DNA of 64,000 nt from Rhodoferax sp. (lineage in GTDB: Bacteria > Pseudomonadota > Gammaproteobacteria > Burkholderiales > Burkholderiaceae_C). The position numbers and the translations under genes were made by a program. The stretch lies in NCBI GenBank assembly GCA_031291295.1, contig JARLJI010000260.1, positions 1 to 64,000 of the forward strand, read 5' to 3'. Position 1 is the first letter of the stretch. Each line of letters begins with the position of its first letter. Below, piece by piece: positions 53,737-61,691 of the stretch. The notes under the pieces were generated by a model, which was not told where the DNA came from, searched no databases, and worked only from the letters and a program-made list of their open reading frames with translations.

Positions 53737-54890
53737 AGTGTCACCTCGGTACCCAGAATATTGGTGATCTGACTCGACAGCACACCACCATTGCCGTGGC
53801 ACAGCGCGAGCTGCGCGTCCTTGATCTGGCGCTCACCGGCTTCGCCGCGTAGTTGCTGCACCGCCTCGACCAGCGTGAACATGCCGTACATGCCGGGGTG
53901 GACGCAGGACAGCCCGCCGCCGTTGGTGTTGACCGGCAGTGCGCCGCCGGGTGCAATGGTGCCACTGGCCACGAAGGCACCACCCTCGCCTTTCTTGCAA
54001 AAGCCCAGGTCTTCCAGAAACAAAATCGTGTTGATGGTGAAGGCGTCGTACAGCTCAACCACCTCGATGTCGGACGGCTTGAGGCCGGCCATCGCAAAAG
54101 CGCGGCGACCCGAATCGAGCGCGCCGGTCTCGGTCAGGTCGGGCATGGCCATGATGTTCATATGCGTGGTCGCCGCTGCCGCGCCGAGCAGATAGACCGG
54201 CTTCTTGGGCAGATCGCGCGCCCGCTCGGCGGTGGTCATCACCAGCGCGGCGCCGCCGTCGGTGACCAGGCAGCAGTCGCGCACCGTCAGCGGGCTGGAG
54301 ACCATGCGCGAGGCCAGCACATCGGCAATGCTCAGCGGCCCGCGCATGAAGGCCTGCGGGTTCAGGTTGGCCCAACTGCGTGCGGCCACCGCCACAGCGG
54401 CCAACTGCTCACGCGTGGTGCCGTACAAGTGCATGTGGCGCGAGGCCGCCAGCGCGTACGAGGTGGCCGGAAAAGTCGGCGCGTAAGGCGCCTCGTAAAT
54501 AAAGGGCATGACCGAAGAGACCAGCTTGCCCGCAGCGCTGCGCTGGTTGCTGCCGTAGAAAATGAGCGCTGTCTCGCACAGGCCTTCCTTGAGCGCCATG
54601 GCTGCCATCTGCGTGTACGACAAAAAGGTCGAGCCGCCGGTGCGGTTGTTGTCGCTGAACTTCGGTTGCACACCCAACATCTCGGCCATCAACAGGCCCG
54701 ACAGCGGGTTCGAGTTACCCGGCAGCGAGCCGAACACGGCATCGACATGGCGCGTGGTCAAGCCGGCCTCGGCCAAGGCCTTGACACTGGCCTCGATGGC
54801 GATGTCCTCCGAGGTCCGGCCCGGCGCCTCTCCCATGCCCGCCAATGCCACGCCGACGATGGCGGCGCTGCCGCGAATGCTGTGACTCAT
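53733..54890 (-). CDS. Thiolase-like (SCP-x/lipid-transfer type) protein lacking the usual nucleophilic Cys
   Basis: The 385-residue protein has a thiolase fold (VGVALAGMGEAPGRTSEDIA, ELYDAFTINTILFLEDLGFC, TNGGGLSCVHPGMYGMFTLV, ALCHGNGGVLSSQ). In the region where thiolases have the nucleophilic Cys it reads NNRTGGSTFLSYTQMAAMAL, with no Cys. It is adjacent to and coupled with a DUF35 gene. Thiolase-like/DUF35 pairs include the Ltp2-ChsH2 aldolase, which performs retro-aldol cleavage of steroid side chains. A retro-aldol or related C-C cleavage is the favoured inference. Confidence 0.8.
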   Translation of the reverse strand: MSHSIRGSAAIVGVALAGMGEAPGRTSEDIAIEASVKALAEAGLTTRHVDAVFGSLPGNSNPLSGLLMAEMLGVQPKFSDNNRTGGSTFLSYTQMAAMALKEGLCETALIFYGSNQRSAAGKLVSSVMPFIYEAPYAPTFPATSYALAASRHMHLYGTTREQLAAVAVAARSWANLNPQAFMRGPLSIADVLASRMVSSPLTVRDCCLVTDGGAALVMTTAERARDLPKKPVYLLGAAAATTHMNIMAMPDLTETGALDSGRRAFAMAGLKPSDIEVVELYDAFTINTILFLEDLGFCKKGEGGAFVASGTIAPGGALPVNTNGGGLSCVHPGMYGMFTLVEAVQQLRGEAGERQIKDAQLALCHGNGGVLSSQITNILGTEVTL

Positions 54891-55300
54891 GGCTTCGCTC
54901 CGGTTGCTGCGTCAAACACCACGCACGGCCCCTCCGGCCCGGCGGCGATGCGCGCCTGCACCGCCAGACCGATGCACACCGCCTCGCTAGCCAGGCCTTC
55001 GACGCGGCTCATCATTCGCGGGCCTTCGGCCAGATCGACCAGCACCACGTTGTACGGTCCGCCTTTTTCAGCGCTGCGGTTGACGATGCTCACCGCATGG
55101 ATCTCGCCGCGACCGCTGGGCTGGACCCAGGCCAGATCGACGCTGCCGCAATGCATGCAGACCAGGCGTGGATAAAACTGGTGCTGGCGGCAAGAACGAC
55201 AGTGCTGGATGCGGAATTCGCCGCGCGTGAGGAACTCGGCATAGCACGTGTCGGGATCGGACCCGGTCGTCCAGGTGCCGACAAGGGCTGGATTGATCAT
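54887..55300 (-). CDS. DUF35 (OB-fold/zinc-ribbon) protein
   Basis: A 137-residue protein with a rubredoxin-like zinc ribbon: cysteines 34, 37, 48 and 51 in HCRSCRQHQFYPRLVCMHCG. A C-terminal OB-fold segment follows (VVLVDLAEGPRMMSRVEG). DUF35 proteins form complexes with thiolase-like partners and participate in acyl-CoA binding. Its stop overlaps the thiolase-like ATG (ATGA). It is the first gene of the leftward three-gene operon. Confidence 0.9.
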   Translation of the reverse strand: MINPALVGTWTTGSDPDTCYAEFLTRGEFRIQHCRSCRQHQFYPRLVCMHCGSVDLAWVQPSGRGEIHAVSIVNRSAEKGGPYNVVLVDLAEGPRMMSRVEGLASEAVCIGLAVQARIAAGPEGPCVVFDAATGAKP

Positions 55301-55380
55301 GACAGTCTCCGGATTACAGGCTTAGAAGCGCGCTCAGCGGGGGTTGGTCCGCAGTGCGCGGACGGATAGGCCTTTTAACC

Positions 55381-55588
55381 GCATCGGACGAAGTATCGCA
55401 CCTCCGACCAGGGCAACAATCCGCCGCTTTGCACGCTGTGATGCCGAATTCGACAAGCCATCCCTCAAAATGTGCAGTCTGGTCGGCTCGATTGGGCAGT
55501 TTGGTGCGCTACAGACCCAAACCCACCCCACGGGCGAGCACTGAGCCAATCGCCTTCCCCGTTCACCAATTGATGCGCTGATCGACCT
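55381..55588. repeat. Diverged direct repeat, copy A (partner at 57815-57937)
   Basis: This stretch shares blocks in the same order and orientation with 57815-57937: ACGAAGTATCGCACCTC (55388-55404 and 57822-57838), CTTTGCACGC..GTGAT.CCGA in the middle, and TGATGCGCTGATCGACCT at the end (55571-55588 and 57920-57937). Copy A is longer (about 208 versus 123 bases). The partner joins the 5' end of the DUF4105 gene to the 3' end of an IS1595-type transposase, and copy A can be read leftward into MRLKGLSVRAL, faintly like the DUF4105 start MQLNFLSVAII. It is probably the scar of a second copy of that unit. Confidence 0.6.
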
Positions 55589-56312
55589 CGTCGTCGGGTG
55601 CGGTTTGAGCCAGTTTCGTCGAGCCCGCTGGCGGGGTGGAAGATCACGCCCTTCGGTGCCGTTTCGGCATCGGCGTCATGGTCACCCGATTTGTCGTCAC
55701 CCGGCACGGCCTCAAAAACCCATCGACCACGCAAACGTGGAAGTGAACATCCGTATTCAGACTGAAGCCGAAGCGGTGGATGAACGCGACGGCACCGATT
55801 CGCATGCATGCCTTGCCGGCCTGCTCCGCACTTCAAGCAATGTTCACACAGGCTGTGCTGGATGACCCACAGCAAGATGCGCAAGGCGATGTTCAGAGCC
55901 GCCCCGTCACGCTGCAGAAAGTAGCGCAGCCGCTTCGGCACCGGCAGCACCCACTGGCGCACGGGCAGGTGGGGGGAAGACGTGGTCAGCCAGGTGCGCT
56001 GCCGTCTCTGCCATGCGTCGAGTGTTGCAGGAGAATGGGCCACCAAGTAGTCGTGCCCATAGTCATCACACCAGATCCGCGCAAAGCCGTGGGTGAGGAT
56101 GGCGCACTCAGGTATTTGCGAAAGGCTTGCTCCACGTAGGCTGGCGGCGTGTGGTGGTCGCCTTGGCCGTCAAACTGACCAGCGCTGGAGAATTCAAACC
56201 AAGTCTCAAAGTGCTCGGCCACTGTGCGGTACAGCGGAATGCGCTCGAGGTGGCGGGCGTTGTAGACCTTTGGCCTTGATGGGCGTGTGTAGACCAGGGT
56301 GCTTGTGCGCAT
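55589..56312 (-). pseudogene. IS91-family transposase remnant
   Basis: Read leftward across several frames: TSTLVYTRPSRPKVYNARHL then PLYRTVAEHFETW (N-terminus, from ATG 56312), next ECAILTHGFARIWCDDYGHD, CNTRRMAETAAHLADHVF, HLPVRQWVLPVPKRLRYFLQ and finally WVFEAVPGDDKSGDHDADAE, TAPKGVIFHPASGLDE. These are hallmark IS91-type transposase segments, but most of the zinc-binding region and the catalytic HUH/Tyr region are deleted or shifted. At least three frame changes are needed. It is a decayed fragment. Confidence 0.75.
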
Positions 56313-56816
56313 GCGACTGTGCGTACTGGCACGCTTGTTTGGCGGCGAGGTGATGGGGCAGTGCCATCTTGGTCTGGTTGCCATGATGATACTGTTGTTA
56401 CATACGGGGTATCCCTTTAGCTCCACAGTCATCAGCCGCCGGATTTTTTCGACTTTTCTACGATTTTCCCGTACGTAACTGGTTGTGTAACAACCGCCTG
56501 CTGAAGCGCATTGCATTGGCCCGTTGGGTGCGCCATTGGGTGTGTCCATGGATAGTTGGCAACTTCAACGAGCTGGCCGTGTACCTGCCGGAGTTTGCAG
56601 AAAGCCGCCCCACAGGCTTGCAGCCTCGGGCACCCGAATCCGTGCGCTTTTCACGCAAAACCCTAACCCATCACCGCATCTTTCCAATATCGAGCCCGCA
56701 GCAGATCATCGCCAGCGCGGCATAAAGAGTCACCGATGGCCTTTCTGGACCGACTCACGCACCACTGCCATATCGTGGAAACGGATAACGAATCGCACTG
56801 CGCCGCCAAAAATAGC
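56313..56816. other. Non-coding stretch holding the left end of an IS1595-type unit
   Basis: About 500 bases between the IS91 remnant and the DUF4105 stop. It contains the left inverted repeat at 56405-56427 and, near its right end, an IstB-like fragment. The part 56430-56725 has short open frames with no recognised similarity. Confidence 0.5.
56405..56427 (+). repeat. Left inverted repeat of the IS1595-type unit
   Basis: Twenty-three bases identical to the reverse complement of 58898-58920. Perfect matching over this length at 2.5 kb distance around a transposase gene is strong evidence for transposon ends. Confidence 0.8.
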
Positions 56817-56820
56817 TTAG
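56727..56820 (+). pseudogene. IS21-family IstB C-terminal fragment
   Basis: The plus strand encodes SPMAFLDRLTHHCHIVETDN followed by ESHCAAKNS, matching the (L)LDRLTHHCHI.ETGN.S(Y/F) end of IstB helper ATPases of IS21 elements. Only about 30 residues are left and no Walker motifs are present, so it is a scrap. It runs into the end of the DUF4105 gene on the other strand. Confidence 0.6.
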
Positions 56821-57818
56821 ACCTTTCCGGCCAAATTTCCAGGCGGCGTGAGATGGCGCCGGATGCGCGCGGAAAAGTCGGCACGCTCATCGGTCGCGCG
56901 CGCCAGAGCGCCGATGTCGGCTCTAGCCCGCAGCTCCGCAAACGGCCGGCTCGTATCGATGAGGCCCAGGTCGTAGAGGTACTCCGGCACATAGCCCGAT
57001 ACCAGAATGCGCCAGTCGAACGGCACACGGTGCCCGGCGGCGCGCACGATCCGCGCAACTTCGGTCGTGCAATTAGAAAATAGTGTGTTGTAGAAGCGCG
57101 GACGCGCCGCCAGCCGGTTCAACTCCCGGATGTACTGCGCAAGCAGACGGCGCCGCATTTCCGGGGTCGAGACAATGCGGTACAGCAGAACGGTCTCGCG
57201 GCGGATATTGGTGCGGACATAGACGACATCGGTTTCGCGGGTGGCGATGATGATGAGCTCATAGGATTTCATGAAACCCGCCAGGCTCGACCAGCGCTCG
57301 GTGGTTTCACGTCTGGTCTCGATTGAAAAAGCGAGCGGCGGCGCGTTGCGAAAGACGAAGCTCACAATCAGATGCGCCATGCGCGGATCGCCCCAGGTCG
57401 ACACGAACAGATCCAAGGCCTCCAACTCGACGAGGTCATAGCTGCAGTCTTCCCAGCGCGGCACGAATTCGTGACTGCTTTGCCATTCGAATGCGCGCAG
57501 ATCGTGAAGGGTGAGACGGTTCCCCGCGATTTCTCCGGTCGCCTGGCGGGCATTCTCCGCGACCCAAATGCGTCGCGGCAGCGCGCGTATCGATGCCCAC
57601 CATACCGTCCAGCCCAGGATTGCGAGCGCGAACACGAGGCCCGCAGCTGCGGGCTGATCGGGAAGAAGCCAGACGCACGCGAATGCGAGGAACAGCCATC
57701 CCGTGGCCCATGCCGCCGAATGCCGCGTCCGGCTGAAGTAAAAAAACGCTGCCACGGCATGCAAGATGCCAAGCACGACGACCACGATGATCGCAACGGA
57801 TAGGAAATTCAACTGCAT
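56817..57818 (-). CDS. DUF4105 membrane protein, apparent transposon passenger
   Basis: A 333-residue protein from ATG 57818 (MQLNFLSVAIIVVVVLGILH); the codon just upstream is TTG and less likely. Three hydrophobic segments at residues about 5-28, 35-52 and 58-77 anchor it in the membrane. The soluble part carries the DUF4105 core: DLVELEALDLFVSTWGDPRM, AHLIVSFVF, ETDVVYVRTNIRRETVLLYR and YNTLFSNCTTEVARIV, including the conserved NC pair. The family is widespread and uncharacterised, and may be a periplasmic hydrolase. It lies between the inverted repeats of an IS1595-type unit and has no apparent damage. Confidence 0.85.
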   Translation of the reverse strand: MQLNFLSVAIIVVVVLGILHAVAAFFYFSRTRHSAAWATGWLFLAFACVWLLPDQPAAAGLVFALAILGWTVWWASIRALPRRIWVAENARQATGEIAGNRLTLHDLRAFEWQSSHEFVPRWEDCSYDLVELEALDLFVSTWGDPRMAHLIVSFVFRNAPPLAFSIETRRETTERWSSLAGFMKSYELIIIATRETDVVYVRTNIRRETVLLYRIVSTPEMRRRLLAQYIRELNRLAARPRFYNTLFSNCTTEVARIVRAAGHRVPFDWRILVSGYVPEYLYDLGLIDTSRPFAELRARADIGALARATDERADFSARIRRHLTPPGNLAGKV

Positions 57819-57937
57819 CAAACGAAGTATCGCACCTCTGGCCTGTGCGAAAAAGTCCGCTTTGCACGCAGTGATACCGAGTTTGGTAAGTCCTCAGCCA
57901 CTCGTCACGCTTCACCGACTGATGCGCTGATCGACCT
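57815..57937. repeat. Diverged direct repeat, copy B (partner at 55381-55588)
   Basis: It spans the start codon region of the DUF4105 gene and the 3' end of the transposase pseudogene. It shares ordered blocks with copy A, with extra bases in copy A. Confidence 0.6.
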
Positions 57938-58880
57938 GTCCGGTACGCCCCGGGCGGAAATATCCCATTCGGATTCGACAGTTCGCTCACGGCCGTTGGC
58001 GGGTCGGCGCAATTGTATATTCGTCAAGACAATAGTCCAACTGTCCAGGCTGCACGTGTCAGGCTGCACGGCTCCATGGTGTGTTCCCATCATCCAGCGT
58101 TGCAGTAGTGATGCCGCGCGGTGAACGCCTGGCATCGATTCATGTACTGGAGTGGCTGCGCCAAGATGAACGCCTTGTCGGTGTTCATATCCGTTTTCTT
58201 TGAGTTGCCGGTAGGCAGGAGAGCCGTCGCTATGGATGAGCGATCCTGAACGGATGGACGTTTTGATAAACGGCATCAGGCTATCGTGGTCACCACGATC
58301 AATTCGTTGAACACGTATTCTTCCAAATCCTTTGGGTTTCAGCATCTCCACTGCTATGGCAACCAGCACTTTGGTAATGTTGCTCTTGCGCCCGACCGCA
58401 CTGATTGGGTCTATTCGATCAGTGAGTGCCAGATAGGTTTCATCGACCTTAACCTCCCCATGGAGCAACTCTCTGTCCGGGCGAACCATTGCACGACGCA
58501 GTCTGTGCAGCATAGTCCACGCTGTCTCATAGCTGCCAAGGCCAAGAACGCGTTGCAGCCCCAATGCACTGACACCATGCCTTTGGCTGGTGATGTACCA
58601 AATGCCAGCAAACCAGACGCGCAACTCAGTGCGCGTTTTATCAAAATGGTGCCCGTTGTTACCGTCGCTCGATGTCTGCATGCCGGACAGATCAATCTAC
58701 CGCGACTTCATCGCTGAACTTGCGAATCACCCCGCACTTCGGACAGATCAGCCCGTCAGACCAGCGAAGCTTTTCCAAGTAGTCCTGACAGGCTTGTTCG
58801 GAGTGAAACCAATCAAAGAACTGAACCCATGTCGTTGGATAATCTTTTCCACCTATTGGGGCAGTTGTTGGCGTGTCCAT
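57905..58880 (-). pseudogene. IS1595-family transposase, frameshifted
   Basis: The N-terminal piece (58692-58880) reads WVQFFDWFHSEQACQDYLEK and LICPKCG (zinc ribbon), then stops. The remainder continues in other frames with TRTELRVWFAGIWYITSQRH, GVSALGLQRVLGLGSYETAW, GEVKVDETYLALTDR, HSDGSPAYRQLKENGYEHR and MPGVHRAASLLQRWMMGTHH, the DDE core of IS1595. Another shift near 58060 separates the closing LDYCLDEYTIAPTRQRP. Catalytic Asp residues (VDET, HSDG) remain, but at least two frameshifts prevent a full product. Confidence 0.8.
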
Positions 58881-58897
58881 TTAGCGATTTTGCCACT

Positions 58898-58920
58898 TGT
58901 GGAGCTAAAGGGATACCCCG
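58898..58920 (-). repeat. Right inverted repeat of the IS1595-type unit
   Basis: Perfect 23-base partner of 56405-56427. It overlaps no recognised gene and lies just beyond the start of the transposase pseudogene. Confidence 0.8.
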
Positions 58921-59395
58921 TTGTTGCATCCAGCATTTGGGTGCAATGACTGGAGCCAGCCAAGCGCCATTTGTTCCTCAATTGATAGCTTCTTTAGCAA
59001 TAATTGCGGGGGCTAGAGACCAATTCGACTCAGAGATGGCCGATCCCAATGAGATGGGGTATTGGGGTTCGGGTGCTTGAAAAACCGATCCATTATTTGT
59101 CCGATTCATCGAAAAACCACACCCAACATGGATACATCGATTTCGACCGCTGAGCTAACAGAACCACGCCTTCGGCTGCTGGACGATAGAGGTGGAACAG
59201 CGCCCCAGAGGGCAACGGGCACTGATACAGGCGCGCTTTCTCTACCTGTAGTGCCAGCGATCAATGGTTGGGGGTGCCATGGCGGTTTTCTCCTGACTTG
59301 TTGATGGAAAAGGCCCATTAGTCTCGCCGAATGGTCTCCAATAGCTACAATAAAAGTAGCAGAACACCGTCACCACAATCGACGCAGGAATCCGA
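58921..59395. other. Intergenic stretch before the crotonase gene
   Basis: About 475 bases. It includes a Comamonadaceae-type repeat at 58980-59027. Near 59150-59280 the minus strand can be read as KARLYQCPLPSGALFHLYRP, which looks like coding sequence from a lost element, but no family was recognised. GCTAC..AATAAAAGTAGC at 59345-59362 is a short inverted repeat. Confidence 0.4.
58980..59027. repeat. Comamonadaceae-type intergenic repeat
   Basis: The sequence begins ATTGATAGCTTCTTTAGC and ends GGCTAGAGACCAATTC. It resembles a short interspersed element seen between genes in many Comamonadaceae genomes (ATTGATAGCTGCTTGCGC...GCTAGAGGCCAAT). The identification is from memory of that pattern. 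Confidence 0.45.
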
Positions 59396-60139
59396 ATGAC
59401 CCCTGAACTCACCCTCCATGACCACGTCGCCACCATTACGTTGCGCCGGCCCGAACAGTCTAACCGTCTGGAGCCGGCTGACCTGGCCGTATTGTCAGAG
59501 CATGTGATGGCCGTCAACGGCATGCACGACGTGCTGGTGCTGAAGATTCAGTCCACCGGCAAGTATTTTTGCAGCGGCTTTGACATCAACCAGATCGGCG
59601 AGGCCCGGACCATTGCGTTTGATGAGCTTGTCAATGTGGTGGAGGACGCCCGACCAGTGACCATCGCCGTGATCCAGGGCGGTGTTTACGGCGGCGCCAC
59701 CGACCTGGCAATGGCGTGTGACTTTCGCATTGGCGCGCCGGGTGTCGACATGTTCATGCCGGCGGCGCGATTGGGCCTGCATTTCTATCAGCGCGGGCTG
59801 GAGCGTTACGTTTCGCGGCTGGGGCTCGACACCGCCAAGCGTCTTTTTCTGACCGCCGAAAAGATCGATGCTGCCGAGATGCGTGCCTGCGGGTTCCTGA
59901 CTCAACTGGTGCCGGCTGACGAACTTGTCGCGGCCACAGACAAGCTCTCCGACACGCTGGCCGCGATGGCGCCCATCGCGCTGCTGGGTATGAAAAAACA
60001 CCTCAACCGCATTGGCCGGGGCGCACTCGATGTGCAAGACCTGCAAAAAGACATGGCGCGGGCCGCCGCCTCGGCCGACATCCGCGAAGGCGCGACCGCC
60101 TGGGCCGAACGCCGGACCCCGAGATTCACGGGCCACTGA
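59396..60139 (+). CDS. Crotonase-fold protein (enoyl-CoA hydratase/isomerase family) with altered active site
   Basis: A 247-residue protein with oxyanion-hole blocks KYFCSGFDINQI and GGVYGGATDLAMACDFRIGA. The two catalytic glutamates of hydratases are missing: the GGxE position reads GGATD and the later PE position reads MPAARLG. It is therefore probably not a simple hydratase; isomerase, thioesterase or decarboxylase chemistry are alternatives. It could fill an AtuE-like place in the terpenoid pathway, but it is separated from that island by mobile DNA. Confidence 0.85.
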   Translation: MTPELTLHDHVATITLRRPEQSNRLEPADLAVLSEHVMAVNGMHDVLVLKIQSTGKYFCSGFDINQIGEARTIAFDELVNVVEDARPVTIAVIQGGVYGGATDLAMACDFRIGAPGVDMFMPAARLGLHFYQRGLERYVSRLGLDTAKRLFLTAEKIDAAEMRACGFLTQLVPADELVAATDKLSDTLAAMAPIALLGMKKHLNRIGRGALDVQDLQKDMARAAASADIREGATAWAERRTPRFTGH

Positions 60140-60225
60140 GCCCGCATTTCCGAGGTGGGCCGCCAGGAAACCATGCGTTTCCGAGGTTGATTTTCGCCCG
60201 AAATGCAGGATAATGAAAACTGTTG

Positions 60226-60245
60226 CTTAATAAACGTTCGTTAGG
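60226..60245. promoter_or_regulatory. Probable TetR operator upstream of the 60273 regulator
   Basis: CTTAATAAACGTTCGTTAGG is a near-palindrome centred on ACGT, closely matching the TetR/AcrR-type pattern CTAAC.AACGTT.GTTAG. It lies 27 bases upstream of the regulator's ATG, as expected for autoregulation. Confidence 0.6.
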
Positions 60246-60272
60246 TAACATGCAAAATACAGGTGAGATTCA

Positions 60273-60884
60273 ATGGCGAAGCAAGCTTTCAGACATACGC
60301 GCGAAGAGATCCTCGGGCTATCGGTTCCGCTCTTCGCAACGGTCGGATTTGACGGGGTTTCCATGCGTGATATCGCGGCTGCTGTGGGCGTGACGCCTGC
60401 CGCCCTCTACCATCATTTTTCAGACAAGGCGCAGCTCTGTCTGGATGCAGTCGGCTATGCATTCGAAGAAAAAATGGGGCCCTTGAAATCCCTTCTGGAC
60501 GGGGAAGGAAAGCCCTGGGACCGGCTCGAAGCGTTCGTCGTCGATCTCACGCGCATGATCGCTAGGGAGAAGGACTTTAGACGTCTGATGCAGTGGGTGC
60601 TGCTGGACAACGATGAGCAGCGCCTGCAAAGCCTGGCGGACTGCGTCTTTCGGGACCTGTTCAGCGCACTGGGCAATCTCGCCGGTGAGCTCGTCCCGGA
60701 CCGTGACGCCCACCTGCTGGTCGTTTCGATGATCGGTCTGGTGACCTACCCCTTTGAAACCCAGTCGGTGCGACGTTTCCTGCCGGGCTACCAGCTCCAA
60801 CACGAAGACCCCGAGGCCATTGCGCAGCATGTCGTCGGCTTGCTGCGCAACGGTCTTGGCGGAACTAACGAGGAAAAATCTTAA
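60273..60884 (+). CDS. TetR family transcriptional regulator
   Basis: A 203-residue regulator with N-terminal HTH VSMRDIAAAVGVTPAALYHH followed by FSDKAQLC. It is encoded between a crotonase gene and a run of helical small proteins. Its operator lies immediately upstream. The ligand is unknown. As it precedes the secreted repeat protein by about 70 bases in the same direction, it may share a transcript with it. Confidence 0.92.
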   Translation: MAKQAFRHTREEILGLSVPLFATVGFDGVSMRDIAAAVGVTPAALYHHFSDKAQLCLDAVGYAFEEKMGPLKSLLDGEGKPWDRLEAFVVDLTRMIAREKDFRRLMQWVLLDNDEQRLQSLADCVFRDLFSALGNLAGELVPDRDAHLLVVSMIGLVTYPFETQSVRRFLPGYQLQHEDPEAIAQHVVGLLRNGLGGTNEEKS

Positions 60885-60952
60885 CAATGCCCTGCCCAGG
60901 GCAAACGTGCGGAGTAGACGTCCCTGCTCCATGACTGCAAGGAGAAGAAGCG

Positions 60953-61540
60953 ATGAAACTGAAAAAATGGTTGATTCTGTCAGCACTGGTGATCGGCGCA
61001 AGTGCACAAGCTGCGGAAGAACCCGCGGCAAAGACGGTCGAGACGGCCAAGGTGTCCGCGCTGCAGAAAGCGGAGGAAGGTGCGAAGAAGGCGGCCGAGG
61101 AAGCCCAAGAGGCGACGCGCAAGGCCGCGGAAGCTGCCAAGCAGGCTGCAGAGAAGGCTGAACAAGCCGTCAGTGACGCCTCGCAGAAAACCGCGGAAGC
61201 TGCCCGGCAGGCGGCGCGGGATGCTGATGACGCCGCCAAGCTGGCTGTACGCAAGACCGCAGAAGCCACCCGGAAAGCGACCGCAGCCACCAAGGAGGCC
61301 GCACAGAAGGCCGAAGAAGCCGCTAAAAAAGCAGCCGTAGCCACCAAGGAAGCCGCACAGAAAGCCGGGGAAGCCGCCAAAAAGGCGGCCAAGTCGGGCA
61401 AGGAGGCAGCGCAGAAAGCGGCCGAAGCCACGCGGGACGCCGCACAGAAAGCCATGGAAGCCACCCGGGAGACTGCCGACAAGGCGCTTGAGGCAACCAA
61501 GGAAACGGCTCGGAACGTCAAAGATGCCGTGACGAAGTAA
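60953..61540 (+). CDS. Secreted Ala/Lys/Glu-rich repeat protein (LEA-like coiled coil)
   Basis: A 195-residue protein with a signal peptide (MKLKKWLILSALVIGASAQA, cleavage expected after AQA). After this it consists almost wholly of degenerate 11-residue repeats such as KAAEEAQEATR, KAAEAAKQAAE and KAAATKEAAQK. This pattern resembles LEA group 3 and apolipoprotein-like amphipathic helices. No enzyme motif exists. It should be periplasmic, helical and highly charged. A role in envelope or desiccation/stress protection is an inference. Low complexity makes database matches unreliable. A possible ribosome-binding AAGGAGA precedes the ATG. Confidence 0.75.
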   Translation: MKLKKWLILSALVIGASAQAAEEPAAKTVETAKVSALQKAEEGAKKAAEEAQEATRKAAEAAKQAAEKAEQAVSDASQKTAEAARQAARDADDAAKLAVRKTAEATRKATAATKEAAQKAEEAAKKAAVATKEAAQKAGEAAKKAAKSGKEAAQKAAEATRDAAQKAMEATRETADKALEATKETARNVKDAVTK

Positions 61541-61691
61541 TCGTTGGCGGGCAGGCTGCCTGCTTCAACGCGGTGTCGGAAAGTGGGGATCGATAGGTCG
61601 GCTCCGTGGCTGCATGTCTTTGCCAGCCCGATAAATTTTCACAGCGTTGCGCTTTCATTTTTTATTTTTATCACTGATCGAGAGGTATGCC

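Larger units (their letters stand above)
56405..58920 (-). mobile_element. IS1595-type transposon-like unit with a passenger gene
   Basis: A 2,516-bp block bounded by perfect 23-bp inverted repeats at 56405-56427 and 58898-58920 (both beginning CGGGGTATCC). It encloses a frameshifted IS1595 transposase on the minus strand near the right end and an intact DUF4105 gene in the same direction. Nearly identical bases flank the unit (GTTGTTACAT at 56394-56403, GTTGTTGCAT at 58920-58929), which may be the remains of a target duplication. IS1595 relatives are known to carry passenger genes. The presence of an IstB fragment inside shows later disturbance. Confidence 0.65.

Noticed and set aside
55465-56046. 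193-residue minus-strand frame as a real gene
   Set aside because: It is a mosaic of IS91 transposase segments in different frames and does not represent one intact protein.
61549-61575. GGGCAGGCTGCCTGC hairpin after the secreted repeat protein as a terminator
   Set aside because: The self-complementary core leaves almost no loop and no T run follows, so it is not a convincing intrinsic terminator.
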